Positions 13,601 through 22,398 are shown, numbered from the stretch's first letter. The stretch: 64,000 nucleotides of DNA from Branchiostoma floridae (GCF_000003815.2 NC_049996.1:4145617-4209616), one strand, 5' to 3'. Notes: generated by a model from the letters alone, not told the origin. Made by a program: numbers and translations.

Positions 13601-16600
13601 GGGTATCAATGTATTCTTTTTTTAAGTTAAACATTGCTGCAAACTATCAGATTGCTTTGAAATCAAAAACCGCATGCTAGGGCTGGGTACCGGTACAGCG
13701 TACCGGTACAAAACTGGTTTTTCTTATTGGACCGGTCCAGAAAAACCGGACCTGAAAAAATTTGGTGGACCGGATGTTGGACCGATTAGAAAATTAACAG
13801 ATTATTTTATCAGGCATTCACACGTTTTGGCGCTTGCAAGTGGAAGAAAACAACAAGAGTGAAGTAGAGTAGAGTTTACAGTAATTTCTACCAAGTTTTA
13901 CAGCCAATCGTACAGGTGCAGTTAGCGTTGTAGGATTTTAAAACGCCAGTGTACGTCTAATACTCCACCAAACAGATTTCTTTGTAGTGAAATGGACCAT
14001 TGGTATGAGTCATACTGAATCAGGTCCAGGTTCAGGTCCGGACCTGGACCTGATCCTTTGGACCTGAACCGGACCTGGACCTGGATTTTCTGTACCGGTA
14101 CCCACCCCTACCGCATGCATAAATTTCTTATGAAGCACCAGGTATAAGAGTTTGGTGCACAGATTGGCATCAAGAATGTTTCTTTACTCCCAAAAAATAT
14201 GAACTATCATGACACAATACTATAACAGGAAATATAAGGTATCAATTATGTTTTACACTACATTTGTTTACAGGATGGATGAGGTATCACACACACGTTT
14301 TATACTCTCCAGGAAAGATGAGGTCTCACTTATATGTTTCAAACTCTACAGGAAAGACGAGGTCGGACTTCTCCATGACAAGTTTGACCTTGACTACGAG
14401 CCCGTGCTGTACCAGGTCGCGTACAGCACCATCAAGGAGACAGCGACCTTGTACAGCACAGAAAACTTCATGAGCAGCCGACCGGAGATAGAGGGCGCCT
14501 TTCTCCAGGCATTGCGAGACAGACTGCAGGGTAGGTTCCAAACTTAAACAGGGCTCGACACTGCACCAAAAGCCTCATTTCCAGGATGGAAACTGACTTA
14601 CACCTTCCTGGAAATTAAAGATGTCCTTCAAAATCCGGAGGTTTCATGCCTGCGAACGAGACGTGTACAGTCCTTTACATGTCCTAGAATCTCGCGGAAA
14701 CGAACCATTGCTGTGTGCAGGACGTGTAAAGGGCTTGAAATACCCTTACAGATTGCCTTGAAACAACCTTACACGACAGGACATGAGCCGTGTGTTGCAT
14801 TGTGTGTTGGCGGAATATGCATACATTAGCGGCCAGTTATCACCTTATTATATTTCCCCGGTCTGCCTCACCCAGTTCATCCCTTTTGTCATGGAAAGTG
14901 GCGTCGAGAGTACTGACGCCATCCACCCCCCACCCCTTCTGGATTTTGCCCCCCTCCCCATTTATTCGCCAGTTTCTTGCTCGCATTTTTTATTCTGTAA
15001 TAGCACCATATATTTATTCATATTGAAACAGGACAATTTTTATTAGTGTTTGTTCGTGTGTATGATAGGTTGAAGTCGCGAGTGTCTTTTGTATGTCTGC
15101 TGGCTGGTCTCTTGTCTTCGTAGGCTACTAGTATGCAATTCTTGACGGCATGCAGGGTAGTACAAATGTACAAGGACTCCCTTGCAGTTTTTGGAACGGG
15201 GCTGGGGTTTTTTTGGCAGGGGGGGGGGGGCGTTGGTCCGCGACTTTTAACGTTGACTATGTTTTCTTGTGCCGGGAAAGGGAGTTTGCCGTGAAGGGAG
15301 TTTGCTGGGAAAGGAGTTGCCGGNNNNNNNNNNNNNNNNNNNNNNNNNNNNNNNNNNNNNNNNNNNNNNNNNNNNNNNNNNNNNNNNNNNNNNNNNNNNN
15401 NNNNNNNNNNNNNNNNNNNNNNNCTATCTGTTTCATGGCAAACTCAGAAGTTCCACAGCAAACTCCCTTCCTCGGCAAACTCCCTTTCCCGAAAGAAAAA
15501 AACATAGTCAACATAGAAAATCGCGGAACAACGCCCCCCTCCCCTAAATACAGCCCCGTTCCGAAGACTGCAAGGGAGTCTAGGTAATACAGTTGTCGTT
15601 CCTAGATGAGGGTTGTTTCACTACCCAGACATGAGAGCCGTTTCGATATTCCTCCACGTTGTTTCCGTCGAAAGCAAAGTCAGATGCCGACTGCAATATC
15701 ATCGCTACAGTTGCATACGGAAGCTCCTTGATCCATGAAGCCATAGGAGAGAACTTTGGCCCGACAGCGGTCCTGTTATTATTAGTTGCAGCTGACGTCC
15801 TGTCCACGATCTTGAGTAGAAACTCCTTGCTGATCGATGTAAAATAATGACCAAAAGAATGTTCCTAGGTACCCTCAGATAACGCACCCTGGTATCTAGA
15901 CACACTTAGAAGGCAAGAACGCACATCCACCCGCAAAGACGCGGACTCCACAATACCAACTCAACTGAAGAATTTGAAAATTGTGACTGTTGCGTTGATT
16001 GGCCGAAGGGTTGACCCTATAATTGTGTGAGAAGAAATTCTATTGGCTTTTTCTGAAGAATTTGCATGGGCACGGACACAAAGAGCTGTGAACTACCGGT
16101 AGTACCAGCCATGTCTATTGTTACAATTACGTCAAGGAGGTTGTTTGAGCTGCCTGATTACCGGTATTTCACAGTAAAACAATACCTGCCTGTAGCTAGA
16201 AAGATGTAAAACATGCCGCTGTTTTTATCAACAGCTTGAAACATCGGTATAAATTTAACGTTCAACGTTCTCATTTATTTTGTACAATCAAGAACATAAT
16301 CCGGGACAAAAATTTAGTACATCGAGTCAAGGAGGTTATATCTTGACATAGATCATTTCACGTATATTGTGCGTCGACAGTAGCCAATGAAAGTTACAGA
16401 CGGTAACCAAGAAAATGGACAGTATTTTGTCCCGTGTTCTCTCCATTCTTTTGACAAAAAGCTGCCCATAAATCAGAACGCAGTCCTATGTTTTGCCTAT
16501 GCCCAACGTCGTTTCAGTTCAACTTCCTCGCTATGACGCGACAGGCACTCTGTATTTGCAGCTATAAAAACATCGTACATCACTAGTTTACGAATTTCCT

Positions 16601-19430
16601 TCTTTAGTTAGTTTATTTTCCTAGCCCTTCATACAAAGGGGGCTGATCACGTAACTGATTATCGTGATACACGCAGAAGTCTATTACAGCGATTCAGATT
16701 TATTATGTTGAAACAGAATCTCAGTGTGAGTGCAAAATAATTAAAGAAGAAAATAAGAATTATTCAATGAACGCTGGGCGTTTGTGGCCTTTGTCTGTGC
16801 TAGACAATGCAATACACATCCGGCTAACGAACTGCTGTTTATGTAATGAAAATGACGCGTTTGTTTAAACAAGGAAGTTGAAGCCTCCTTGGTTTAAGAC
16901 ATACTTTCCTATTTATAAACCAAGATCTATCCCTAGAATATTTTTTCCGACATGTAGAAATGAATATGAATGGCCCGTGTGGGCCCCCAGAGTAAATACT
17001 GCCTTTGGCGTTCAATACTTGCCGACCGTAGGATTTCCAAATAAGTTGGAAATATCGGGCCAAACAAATCACAGCTTCATTAATTATGATTGTTCTTTTC
17101 TTGTATTGTATTGTATTCTGTAGACCTTTCTTTCTGACCTTGATGGTATTCCTAAAAATGGCGATGCCGTTTCTTTTTTTAGTTGTATTTTGTTCCACTT
17201 TGTTCTGTCAGACGATGTCACGGGTAGACATACCAACCATTCAATACCCCCTACACTCCCCCTTATTTTGTGTTTAAAATGTAAACCTCATTGCTTATTA
17301 ATTGTCCAAGCATAGCCTAGGCTGGTAGTAGTTGCCGGTAAACCTGTAATAACCCGCGACCCAAGCTTGGCTTTGAGAATAGGCGCCGCCAAGCCTTTGT
17401 CTTCTTTGTTCCGCCTGTTTCCCCTACACGTCTGGTGTAAGGGTCCTAGAAATTCCTGTACAAGCGCGTGTCCAGGTATGTAAGAAAAAAACAGGGACAT
17501 TACACGCCGAACCAGGAAAGTCATGTACACAGCCAGGACACAGAACATTTCACAGGTGTGTAAGTCCCTTGAAACACCTGGAAATTAGAGTTTTTGTGCA
17601 GTGCGAAATACTGGGTGCATGTGCACCCAGGTGCACCAAAAATTGGACCTGTGCACCCAATCATTTTCTGTGGGTGCACAGGATGCACCCAAATATTTTC
17701 CTAGGTTTATGTATGTAAAGACATCAAAGCATACTTGTATACATCATATTCTTGACATCTAAGTGTTAGAAAGATAACAAAAATGTATGTCATGGTACTT
17801 GTTTAAGAATTTGATAGCTTGTAAATAAGTTTTGCTATTAGGTTATTACTTAAATTTAAGTGGTGCACCCAAAAAATTTTTGGTTTACCCAATTTTTCAA
17901 GCTGGGTGCACCAGTGCACCTAATCCCAAAAATGAATTTCGAGCCCTGCTTAAAGGTAGCATTAATAGAATAATAACGCAGTGCATTCCCTGTGGGTATC
18001 TTCCCTTTTTTCCCTAGTCGAGGGTTCCTTATGTTTGCTTTGGAGGATACATATCGGAAAGGTTTCCTTATTGCCAAGTAGAGACTGTGATTCCAATGTG
18101 TTTCTCATAAGTTTCATGGTAATCAATCACTCCTAGGAGCATAGCAGACAGCAGGCTGGCAGGTCCTTGTGTTTCTGTGGGTCATGGATATTAGCTATGT
18201 TTTCCATTGGGTTTCACATGACATTGTGTATCCTTCAGTCATCATATGTTAGAATCACAATAGAAAAGTGTCCCAGTACTAAGTGTCTACTGTTACAGTA
18301 GCTTTGTGAGGGTTCTTTATCACCCATGGAGCCAGCCCAACCTGCGGGAGCACTGGGACTAGGGGTGATGCAGAATACACCATCTTCTTTATGTATGTTA
18401 TAGCCACCATCTCAATGCAAAATGCACAAGAAGTTGGTGAAAATGTCTTTTTGCTTGAAATTAGTCGTTTTGCAATTATGTTATAATGTGATGTAAAATT
18501 TCTGCCTATAGGTGATTGCTGTACAGGAGATAACACAACACAGCCTGCTTTCTGCCGCCCCCCTCCCGACTGTGACATGGGCTACCACACAGACGTGCGC
18601 TACTTCCAACTTCTCTCCGTCACCCTCCCCGCTCTGATAGTGGAACGGTCCATGAGGGCACTGACGTTGCAGATAGATGCAGAGAAGGAACAGTTTATTC
18701 AGGTGAGGATAGGGGTGTATGCTGATGCTTATTTAGACATTGGCGAAAAACTCTTACAATTACAATTTAACAAAATACAATTGAAATATATGAGGACAAG
18801 CAGTGTTTAGTTGAATAGGATGTATGCTGAATAAAAATTCTAACGGGAAACTCTATGATTCCACTACCCACCCCAAAAATTCTAGGGTCGGAAGGTTTTC
18901 CTAAGGTAGGATAGGAAACAGGCAACTAAGTTTTTTCCTGGGCCCAAGTTGAACTAGAAACCTGCTTGTATGTTGATTTTTTTTTAAATCACAGATTTTA
19001 GCAACTGAAATCAGCTAATATACTAAAATTATCATTCTGAAGTTTACCATTCCATGAACTGTTACCATGGAAATCTGTTGCCATGACAATGCTAGTTACC
19101 ATGACAACCTCTTGTCTCCAGGACGACCGAGTGACGAGGAAGGTAACCGAGGCCATGAGGCAGAGCATCCTGAACCAGGCGGAACAGATCCGAGCAAACG
19201 GTACGGCACGCGCAGCTCTCGTCCTGTCACGAGCGTACGCACAGACCAACCAGACGACAGAGATGTCTCACGTTAACGGACTTCAGCTGATGTACAATAA
19301 TCTGAATATCTCACAAGAGGAGGAGAAGGCCTCTCTGCACTGGATACGGGCTTTGGAGAAGCATCCACAGTTGTATAGAGGGATCAGTTATCAGGACTAT
19401 GTTGGAATTACACATAGAACCCAACCGTAA
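4517..19430 (+). CDS. SPFH/band-7-domain single-pass membrane protein, ten exons, 649 aa
   Basis: Ten blocks with GT-AG borders join without a stop into 1950 nt, that is 649 residues; all phases agree. Residues 1-320 are acidic and proline/threonine-rich, with PPSY at 221-224 and LPSY at 228-231, motifs of the type bound by WW domains. One hydrophobic helix lies at about 329-347. After it comes an SPFH/PHB-like region (about 358-620) ending in an alanine/glutamate-rich helical part. Five sequons (N416, N491, N573, N590, N609) and clustered cysteines at 486-504 lie after the helix and suggest a lumenal or extracellular domain, the topology of erlins, prohibitins and HflK/C rather than of stomatin hairpins. 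The start ATG has an ideal ACCATGG context. Family assignment is from pattern recognition; the true partner and role are unknown. Most introns carry MITEs or tandem repeats. Confidence 0.75.
4735..4920 (+). mobile_element. Retroelement-derived segment with hammerhead-like core
   Basis: An intronic block holds TATAAAAG near 4790, then CTGAGGA (4836-4842), a GCC-ACAC-GGC hairpin, GAAAC (4854-4858) and AATAAAG near 4881. The CTGANGA / stem / GAAA order matches the hammerhead ribozyme core known from Penelope-like elements. The rest of such an element is not present. Assignment is tentative. Confidence 0.4.
5040..5110. repeat. Short tandem duplication GTAGCCAGTTAAGTGCACAA
   Basis: The 20-bp unit occurs twice, back to back with small differences, inside the intron between coding exons 1 and 2. 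Confidence 0.7.
5548..5721 (+). CDS. SPFH gene, coding exon 2
   Basis: Bounded by TTATGACAG|GACCCC and ACAAG|GTAAGA. 174 bp, phase 1 at both ends. Encodes residues 55-112: an asparagine run, then a second copy of the METREGPVTI motif (79-88), then an acidic stretch GEGNEEETS. Confidence 0.75.
5882..6003. repeat. Fold-back element in intron
   Basis: Arms beginning TTAAAGAATGGGTTC and ending GAACCCATTCCTTAA pair over most of about 50 bases, with matching inner blocks (CGCTC, AACAGGC). Probably a small fold-back MITE; no duplication of the flanks was clear. Confidence 0.6.
6590..7870. repeat. Diverged tandem repeat array in intron
   Basis: A unit of about 120-150 bp recurs with many changes. 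Its marks are GGAAGAGTCCATT, a T-run with AAAATTCATTTTGGAC, TGGTGATGATT and TTAGCGGAAGTGTTTTTG. Copies of the GAGTCCATT part start near 7065, 7190, 7345, 7480, 7612 and 7735. The array is old and has no coding frame. At its left edge the phrase ATGACCTGAAATTTGG occurs near 6605 and 6768. Confidence 0.6.
8196..8480 (+). CDS. SPFH gene, coding exon 3
   Basis: The acceptor CAACAAG (AG 8194-8195) follows a strong pyrimidine tract; the donor is CTCAG|GTAAGA. 285 bp, phase 1 at both ends. Encodes residues 113-207, a proline-rich cytosolic linker (SPPVNLPPLTHLTPLGQDVR). A nearby AG at 8202 is excluded because its frame meets TAG after GQLM. The opposite-strand frame here is a composition shadow. Confidence 0.65.
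8502..8724. mobile_element. MITE with CTGTAAATGC ends
   Basis: Short inverted ends (CTGTAAATGCA on the left, TGCATTTACAG on the right) enclose sequence with repeated GGTTTTAAGTTTG blocks and ACCGCGAAAACC. A fragment with similar interior words (CCGCGAACACTCC, CTACCGCAAAGG) sits near 38730-38820. Confidence 0.55.
8961..9053 (+). CDS. SPFH gene, coding exon 4 (PPxY exon)
   Basis: Bounded by TTCTTAAG|GTGC and AAGGAG|GTACAG. 93 bp, phase 1 at both ends, so it can be skipped without a frameshift. Encodes residues 208-238, holding PPSYDDVLPSYEAV, a typical WW/Nedd4-type ligand. The whole docking motif is thus carried by one cassette-like exon. Confidence 0.75.
9783..9878 (+). CDS. SPFH gene, coding exon 5
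   Basis: Bounded by CTGCACAG|ATGAACC and GTGTCAG|GTAAAT. 96 bp, phase 1 at both ends. Encodes residues 239-270, including the third VVMETSFGPTIS copy (255-266). The preceding intron ends in a long C/T tract. Confidence 0.75.
10279..10677. mobile_element. TA-flanked MITE, CACCTTTCTCACGCGG family
   Basis: Inverted ends of about 32 bp (CACCTTTCTCACGCGGCGGC on the left, its complement with one change on the right), each flanked by TATA (10275-10278, 10678-10681). The TA-type duplication suggests a Tc1/mariner-like origin. An internal block GGTCGAACTGCTAATTATGA has a relative in reverse orientation near 21920-21970. Confidence 0.85.
10932..11293 (-). mobile_element. CAGGGCTC MITE, copy 1
   Basis: Ends CAGGGCTCAAAATA and TATTTTGAGCCCTG, with 5-bp target duplications TCTAG on both sides. 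Internal inverted blocks rich in TGCAGGT. Two more complete copies, in the other orientation, are at 19719-20056 and 25316-25640. Confidence 0.85.
11582..11872 (-). mobile_element. tRNA-derived SINE
   Basis: Flanked by a 12-bp duplication ATTGGCCTGAGT (11570-11581 and 11873-11884). On the minus strand the head reads like a tRNA: an A-box-like TAGTGGGTAGAGTG and a B-box-like GAGTTCAAACCCC, spaced as in pol III promoters. The tail ends in TTTGACTTTGACT repeats, consistent with LINE-driven insertion. It sits in the intron before coding exon 6. Confidence 0.85.
11943..12202 (+). CDS. SPFH gene, coding exon 6 (transmembrane helix)
   Basis: Bounded by CATCCTCAG|CTCGC and TACCAT|GTAAGT. 260 bp, phase 1 in and phase 0 out. 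Encodes residues 271-357. Basic residues (LSRRVDGVGLSVR) precede the helix TLLISLFVGLCALLLVGLL, which by the positive-inside rule places the N-terminus in the cytosol (type II). Confidence 0.8.
12690..12945. mobile_element. MITE, GTTCACCTTTATCCG family, copy 1
   Basis: Ends GTTCACCTTTATCCGTGG and CCACGGATAAAGGTGAAC, with inner CCGTTGTTTAAAAAA. Related copies are at 23237-23438 and 24326-24580. Confidence 0.8.
12999..13198 (+). CDS. SPFH gene, coding exon 7
   Basis: Bounded by TACTCAG|TATGGC and CTCAG|GTCAGG. 200 bp, phase 0 to 2. Encodes residues 358-424: the start of the SPFH-like domain (GTGRYAIGPDFEFKLFPRGA, then LNDLAIFTSDLLEVIVNCSFQ), with sequon N416. Alternating beta-strand patterns fit the domain core. 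Confidence 0.8.
13199..13669 (+). other. Intron part, nothing recognised
   Basis: AT-rich intron between exon 7 and the second hAT-like MITE. No exon or repeat recognised. Confidence 0.4.
13678..14110. mobile_element. hAT-like MITE, copy 2 (TACCGG family)
   Basis: A 433-bp copy, inverted relative to 736-1166, with its own perfect 8-bp duplication CCGCATGC at 13670-13677 and 14111-14118. Both the palindromic GGTCCGGACC blocks and the interior match copy 1. Decayed ends of the same family are seen near 30650-30700 and 43875-43915. Confidence 0.9.
14262..14375 (+). promoter_or_regulatory. Three tandem in-phase 3' splice sites
   Basis: A roughly 39-bp unit ending in CAGGAWGGATGAGGT or CAGGAAAGAYGAGGT occurs three times, each with its own pyrimidine tract and AG (about 14273, 14312 and 14351). 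All three give the same phase, and the frame between them is open, adding 13 or 26 residues of the form RKDEVSL. Confidence 0.6.
14352..14530 (+). CDS. SPFH gene, coding exon 8
   Basis: Preferred acceptor CTCTACAG|GAAAGACG; donor GCAGG|GTAGGT. 179 bp, phase 2 to 1. Encodes residues 424-483, a helical SPFH segment (YQVAYSTIKETATLYSTENFM). Two further acceptors lie upstream in frame (see the separate entry), so the exon may begin at 14274 or 14313 in some transcripts. Confidence 0.75.
15174..15580. mobile_element. Fold-back element spanning the assembly gap
   Basis: The left arm (GGACTCCCTTGCAG, poly-G, CATAGT complement, GGGAGTTTGCCG) is repeated as its complement on the right, ending CTGCAAGGGAGTC. 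The arms exceed 140 bp. The 100 Ns at 15324-15423 sit at the apex, so the hairpin probably stopped sequencing or assembly. Confidence 0.75.
15324..15423. other. Assembly gap (100 N)
   Basis: Exactly 100 Ns, a conventional placeholder size, so the true gap length is unknown. Confidence 1.
17599..17948. mobile_element. GGTGCAC-rich MITE
   Basis: Starts CAGTGCGAAATA and ends AATTTCGAGCCCTG, similar to the CAGGGCTC family ends, with palindromic GGGTGCAC words at both sides. No target duplication was found, so it is a degraded or related family member. Confidence 0.55.
18512..18702 (+). CDS. SPFH gene, coding exon 9
   Basis: Bounded by TGCCTATAG|GTGATT and ATTCAG|GTGAGG. 191 bp, phase 1 to 0. 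Encodes residues 484-547: a four-cysteine insert (DCCTGDNTTQPAFCRPPPDC) followed by the strand-helix part typical of band-7 proteins (YFQLLSVTLPALIVERSMRA, then IDAEKEQ). Confidence 0.8.
19061..19108. promoter_or_regulatory. Cluster of three X-box-like sites
   Basis: GTTACCATGGAAAT, GTTGCCATGACAAT and GTTACCATGACAAC lie within 48 bases, directly upstream of the last coding exon. Each resembles the RFX X-box (GTNRCC..RGYAAC) with one or two mismatches. Confidence 0.4.
19122..19430 (+). CDS. SPFH gene, coding exon 10 (C-terminus)
   Basis: Acceptor TGTCTCCAG|GACGACC; ends in TAA. Encodes residues 548-649: the helical region after the SPFH core (RVTRKVTEAMRQSILNQAEQ, ARAALVLSRAYAQ), three sequons, and a tail ending HRTQP. 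The 3' third is repeated downstream. Confidence 0.8.
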   Translation, partial: DDRVTRKVTEAMRQSILNQAEQIRANGTARAALVLSRAYAQTNQTTEMSHVNGLQLMYNNLNISQEEEKASLHWIRALEKHPQLYRGISYQDYVGITHRTQP

Positions 19431-20255
19431 CATACATGTACAATGTACATACTTGTAAACTTGCAATGGATACGGGTTTTAGAGAAGCATCCACGGCTCT
19501 GTCGAGGAATCAGTTTTCAGGACTATGTTAGAATTACACATAGAACCCAACCGTAACATAGATGTACATGCACAGCTGAACTAGTACATGGTAAACTTGT
19601 ACAGGATACCGGCTTTAGAGAAGCATTCTCATCATTCGGGGTCAGTTATCAGAACTATCGAATAGTTAGAATTACACATAGAACCCAACTGTAACATTTA
19701 GAATACAATATGGTGTATCAGGGCTCGAAATCCTTTTTTTTGCATACCTGCACTGGTGCAGTTAACATTGAAAATTACCTGCACCAGACAAATTATACCT
19801 GCACCACTCTGAATTTAGGTAGTATGGATCATACTAAAATTGTTCAGGAACCATTGCTATTTTTTTCTTTTATACTTTATAGATGGTAACAGTCAATGCA
19901 GCTAATAACAATCCACAAACACCTACATCATAATTTATGTATAAAACCCTGCACATGGACAAGTGCAGGTTAGGTGCAGGTAGACACCAGAAATACCTGC
20001 ACAGCTCCATTGTTACCTGCACTAACCTGCATATGCAGTTGGTATTTCGAGCCCTGTGTATTCTGCACAGGATTCTTACCATAAAGAGACTGTCACATCT
20101 TTTAGTGGATCATTTGAAGGACTTTTTTTCAACTGCACAAACTACTTTGAACTTTATGTTGTTCTCCGTGCAGTGGATATGTGCCTTAGAGAACCACCAC
20201 CACAATTTCATTAACAGATCACAGTTTCTTAGGACTATCTTCAAATTACATAAAG
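19341..20255 (+). repeat. Tandem repeats of the last coding segment and 3' UTR
   Basis: The segment TGGATACGGGCTTTGGAGAA through CATAGAACCCAACCGTAA (19341-19430) recurs at 19467-19556 and, decayed, at 19602-19693. A fourth diverged copy is at about 20170-20255, after the inserted MITE. Copy 2 keeps an open frame ending in the same HRTQP and stop. No polyadenylation signal was seen before 20647 (AATAAA). Confidence 0.75.
19719..20056 (+). mobile_element. CAGGGCTC MITE, copy 2
   Basis: Ends CAGGGCTCGAAATC and TATTTCGAGCCCTG; 5-bp duplications TGTAT at 19714-19718 and 20057-20061. It split the tandem repeats of the SPFH gene's 3' end, so it is younger than them. Confidence 0.85.
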
Positions 20256-20646
20256 GAGTTAGGTTTTGTGTGAGGTGCCTTTACTATAATATTTAAGATA
20301 CATTCCATCACTGCACAGGCCCTGTGCAAAAATGAGTCAAGAAAAAATGTCCATATTATATATATACAATGCAATCATGTAAACACAGAAGATTGGTAAA
20401 ATATTCATCTTTTTTTATACTAACATTGAACAAATGCACTATTTTATATGTTTCACTTGAATGTATTGTGTAGGGTATAAAGAAAGTATTTTGTATATTC
20501 TGTGATATTTTGATGAAATGGTTTTCAAAGAAAAGTGATGAAATGAATTGAAATGTTTGTATACCCAGTAAAATGTATACCTCCCTTAGTTGACATATAC
20601 AACAATCACAAAAAAAGCAAATCGCACGTATGATAAAGGTTTAGCA

Positions 20647-20652
20647 AATAAA
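20647..20652 (+). terminator. Candidate polyadenylation signal of the SPFH gene
   Basis: AATAAA followed by a T-rich stretch (CCCTTTATTGTC). It is 1.2 kb after the stop codon; assignment to this gene is a guess. Confidence 0.25.
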
Positions 20653-20659
20653 TGCCCTT

Positions 20660-21120
20660 TATTGTCAACTTTATTTCAGACTATATAGCAAGTATTACAA
20701 CTTATTATGAATACATTTAAGAGCAAGATTAATCTAGTTCCAAAAAATCATGACCATAGTTAGTTTGGAGCCTGAGATATCAAAACATGAAGTTCCACTG
20801 GAGTACCAAAGGAAAACCGCTAGGGAGCCCAAAACCTAATCATTTCCAGCCGTTTTGTCATGTCCCACCAACACACTAAGTATGAAACAAATTCATTTAG
20901 CCATTTTTAGTTACCTTGTTGACAGGCAGACACACTCACACAAACACTGGTTAAGATACAACATCTATGAATATTTCATGGGGATACTTAGTAAAAGTAG
21001 GCCATGTTTGAAGAAAGGAATATCTCTCAAGTTTGAAGACTTAAGTGAGGAAGGATTTTGTGTGGTTAGAAAATTCTTCCAAGAAGAATCTTTACACACA
21101 ACCAAGTGTTTTGAAACAGA
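20660..21120. other. Intergenic, nothing recognised
   Basis: AT-rich. A 115-residue open frame starting at 20855 has no splice sites or recognisable domain and looks accidental. Confidence 0.35.
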
Positions 21121-21625
21121 AATCACTAAATTTTTAATGTTTTTGTTGAAAATCCATCATTTGATATATTTGTCTTTGTCATCACTGATGTCATTTGGTT
21201 GAATTCACGTTGTTAGAGGGTCGGGAGAGGGGCAAAGGTTTGGAAGAAAGGCATCCTCGAAGACACATTGGCCCTATCCTTGGTGCTGAAAACCTTGAAA
21301 AATATTCACAGTCTATACTTAGTCTAGTACATTATTTGTCACTTTTATTAACTATAAAGAGAGCACTTCTAAAATTCAACAATTACGTTTTTCCTAACGC
21401 ATCTAGACGCAAAAAGGAGATGACAGAGTTTCAAAATGTCACTGTTTGCTGCTTTCATTCTGTGTTGCTATTGCTCAAGTGTTCTACGATGTCCTTAATT
21501 TTCATGGATGAAAAGCGACTCCTATCAGGTACAGAAATTATGGCAGGCAAAAAAATGACGTCTAAAAGCTGCAAAACTTACAAAGGCCGCTAGGAGCCCC
21601 CACTGACACGTGATGTGAATGTCCC
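21121..21625 (+). repeat. 500-bp direct repeat, left copy
   Basis: Aligns with 46785-47295 in the same orientation (shared words GTCTTTGTCATCACTG, GGGAGAGGGGCAAA, AGACGCAAAAAGGAGATG, AGGAGCCCCCACTGACACGT). It contains an RE1-like motif at 21273-21290 and an exon-like block 21417-21528 bordered by CTAG and CAG|GTACAG. The 132-residue open frame across it is not shared by the other copy. Confidence 0.75.
21273..21290 (-). promoter_or_regulatory. RE1/NRSE-like motif 1
   Basis: Minus strand reads TTCAGCACCAAGGATAGG: both RE1 half-sites at canonical spacing, with one change in the right half. Confidence 0.55.
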
Positions 21626-21713
21626 TAAATGACTCAAGTAGAAAACTTGGCCTTCATACATATAGACACATAATAGATCTTACAGTGCGGTCTATTTGGC
21701 TGTGTGAAATGTG

Positions 21714-21730
21714 TTCAGCACCAAGGACAG
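21714..21730 (+). promoter_or_regulatory. RE1/NRSE-like motif 2
   Basis: TTCAGCACCAAGGACAG, an exact match to the 17-base RE1 core TTCAGCACCnnGGACAG. It is the only copy on the + strand. Confidence 0.6.
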
Positions 21731-22249
21731 TTAGTGGATGGTTAATAACCTATCTGGTTAAAAGTTATATTTTGAACATGCCTTTCTTCACGCTTTCCCC
21801 AATGGTGACACGTATGGCCTGCCCTCTTACAGTTTCTCATCACAAAGTGAGAAAAGGTTAGCTACTTAGGTTAACTTAGTGAGTACAGCTGACAACAAAC
21901 AGGTGGTAATAAACTGATCCTGGCTGTCCATCACAATCATCAGTTCAACCAATGATATCATGGTAATTGGTGGTTCGACCAATGAGAGAGTTACGTTGCT
22001 ACATTCCATTGCTTTATTTTGCATTAAATGTTTTTATTTTGCATTTATAACGTTTGGTGGAGGTGGGCGTGGCTAAGCGTGGGTCTATGATGCAATGATG
22101 TGTCAATCTTGAGAAATTGCAAACCTATCAAAACGCACATAGAGCACACTATATGGGTAATCAGGCCACAAGACCGCATTACCAAGCGCGGACTAATACC
22201 AGGAAGTACAGCACCGGCTGACCAACGACTTGCCAAAAAAAGTGATTTA

Positions 22250-22288
22250 AGTGGGTTTTTTTGTGTGTGTGTGGGGGGGGGGGGGGGA
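22250..22288. repeat. Low-complexity T/GT/G tract
   Basis: A (GT)n run passes into about 15 consecutive G. Similar poly-G or poly-C tracts occur at 12290-12307, 15219-15231 and 47526-47537. Confidence 0.9.
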
Positions 22289-22398
22289 TATAATACACAG
22301 TCAGCCAATAATGATGGGCCAAATAATGGAGGCCTTCGATAAGGTGAAGCAATCATAATCGTCTTTTACAGTCTGGAACTACTTTTTGTAACCCGATT

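Larger units (their letters stand above)
14531..18511 (+). other. Long intron with repeats and an assembly gap
   Basis: A 4-kb intron between coding exons 8 and 9. It contains a fold-back element with a 100-N gap, a GC-richer stretch at 15600-15850 that I could not identify, and a GGTGCAC-rich MITE near 17600. The short open frames at 16839-17277 run on both strands and have no splice context. Confidence 0.5.

Noticed and set aside
15580-15905. Overlapping frames on both strands after the gap as a gene
   Set aside because: No splice sites, start context or recognisable motif; both strands are equally open in this GC-richer patch.
21195-21593. 132-aa open frame as a gene
   Set aside because: Lies in a repeat; the copy at 46.9 kb does not keep the frame and no domain is visible.
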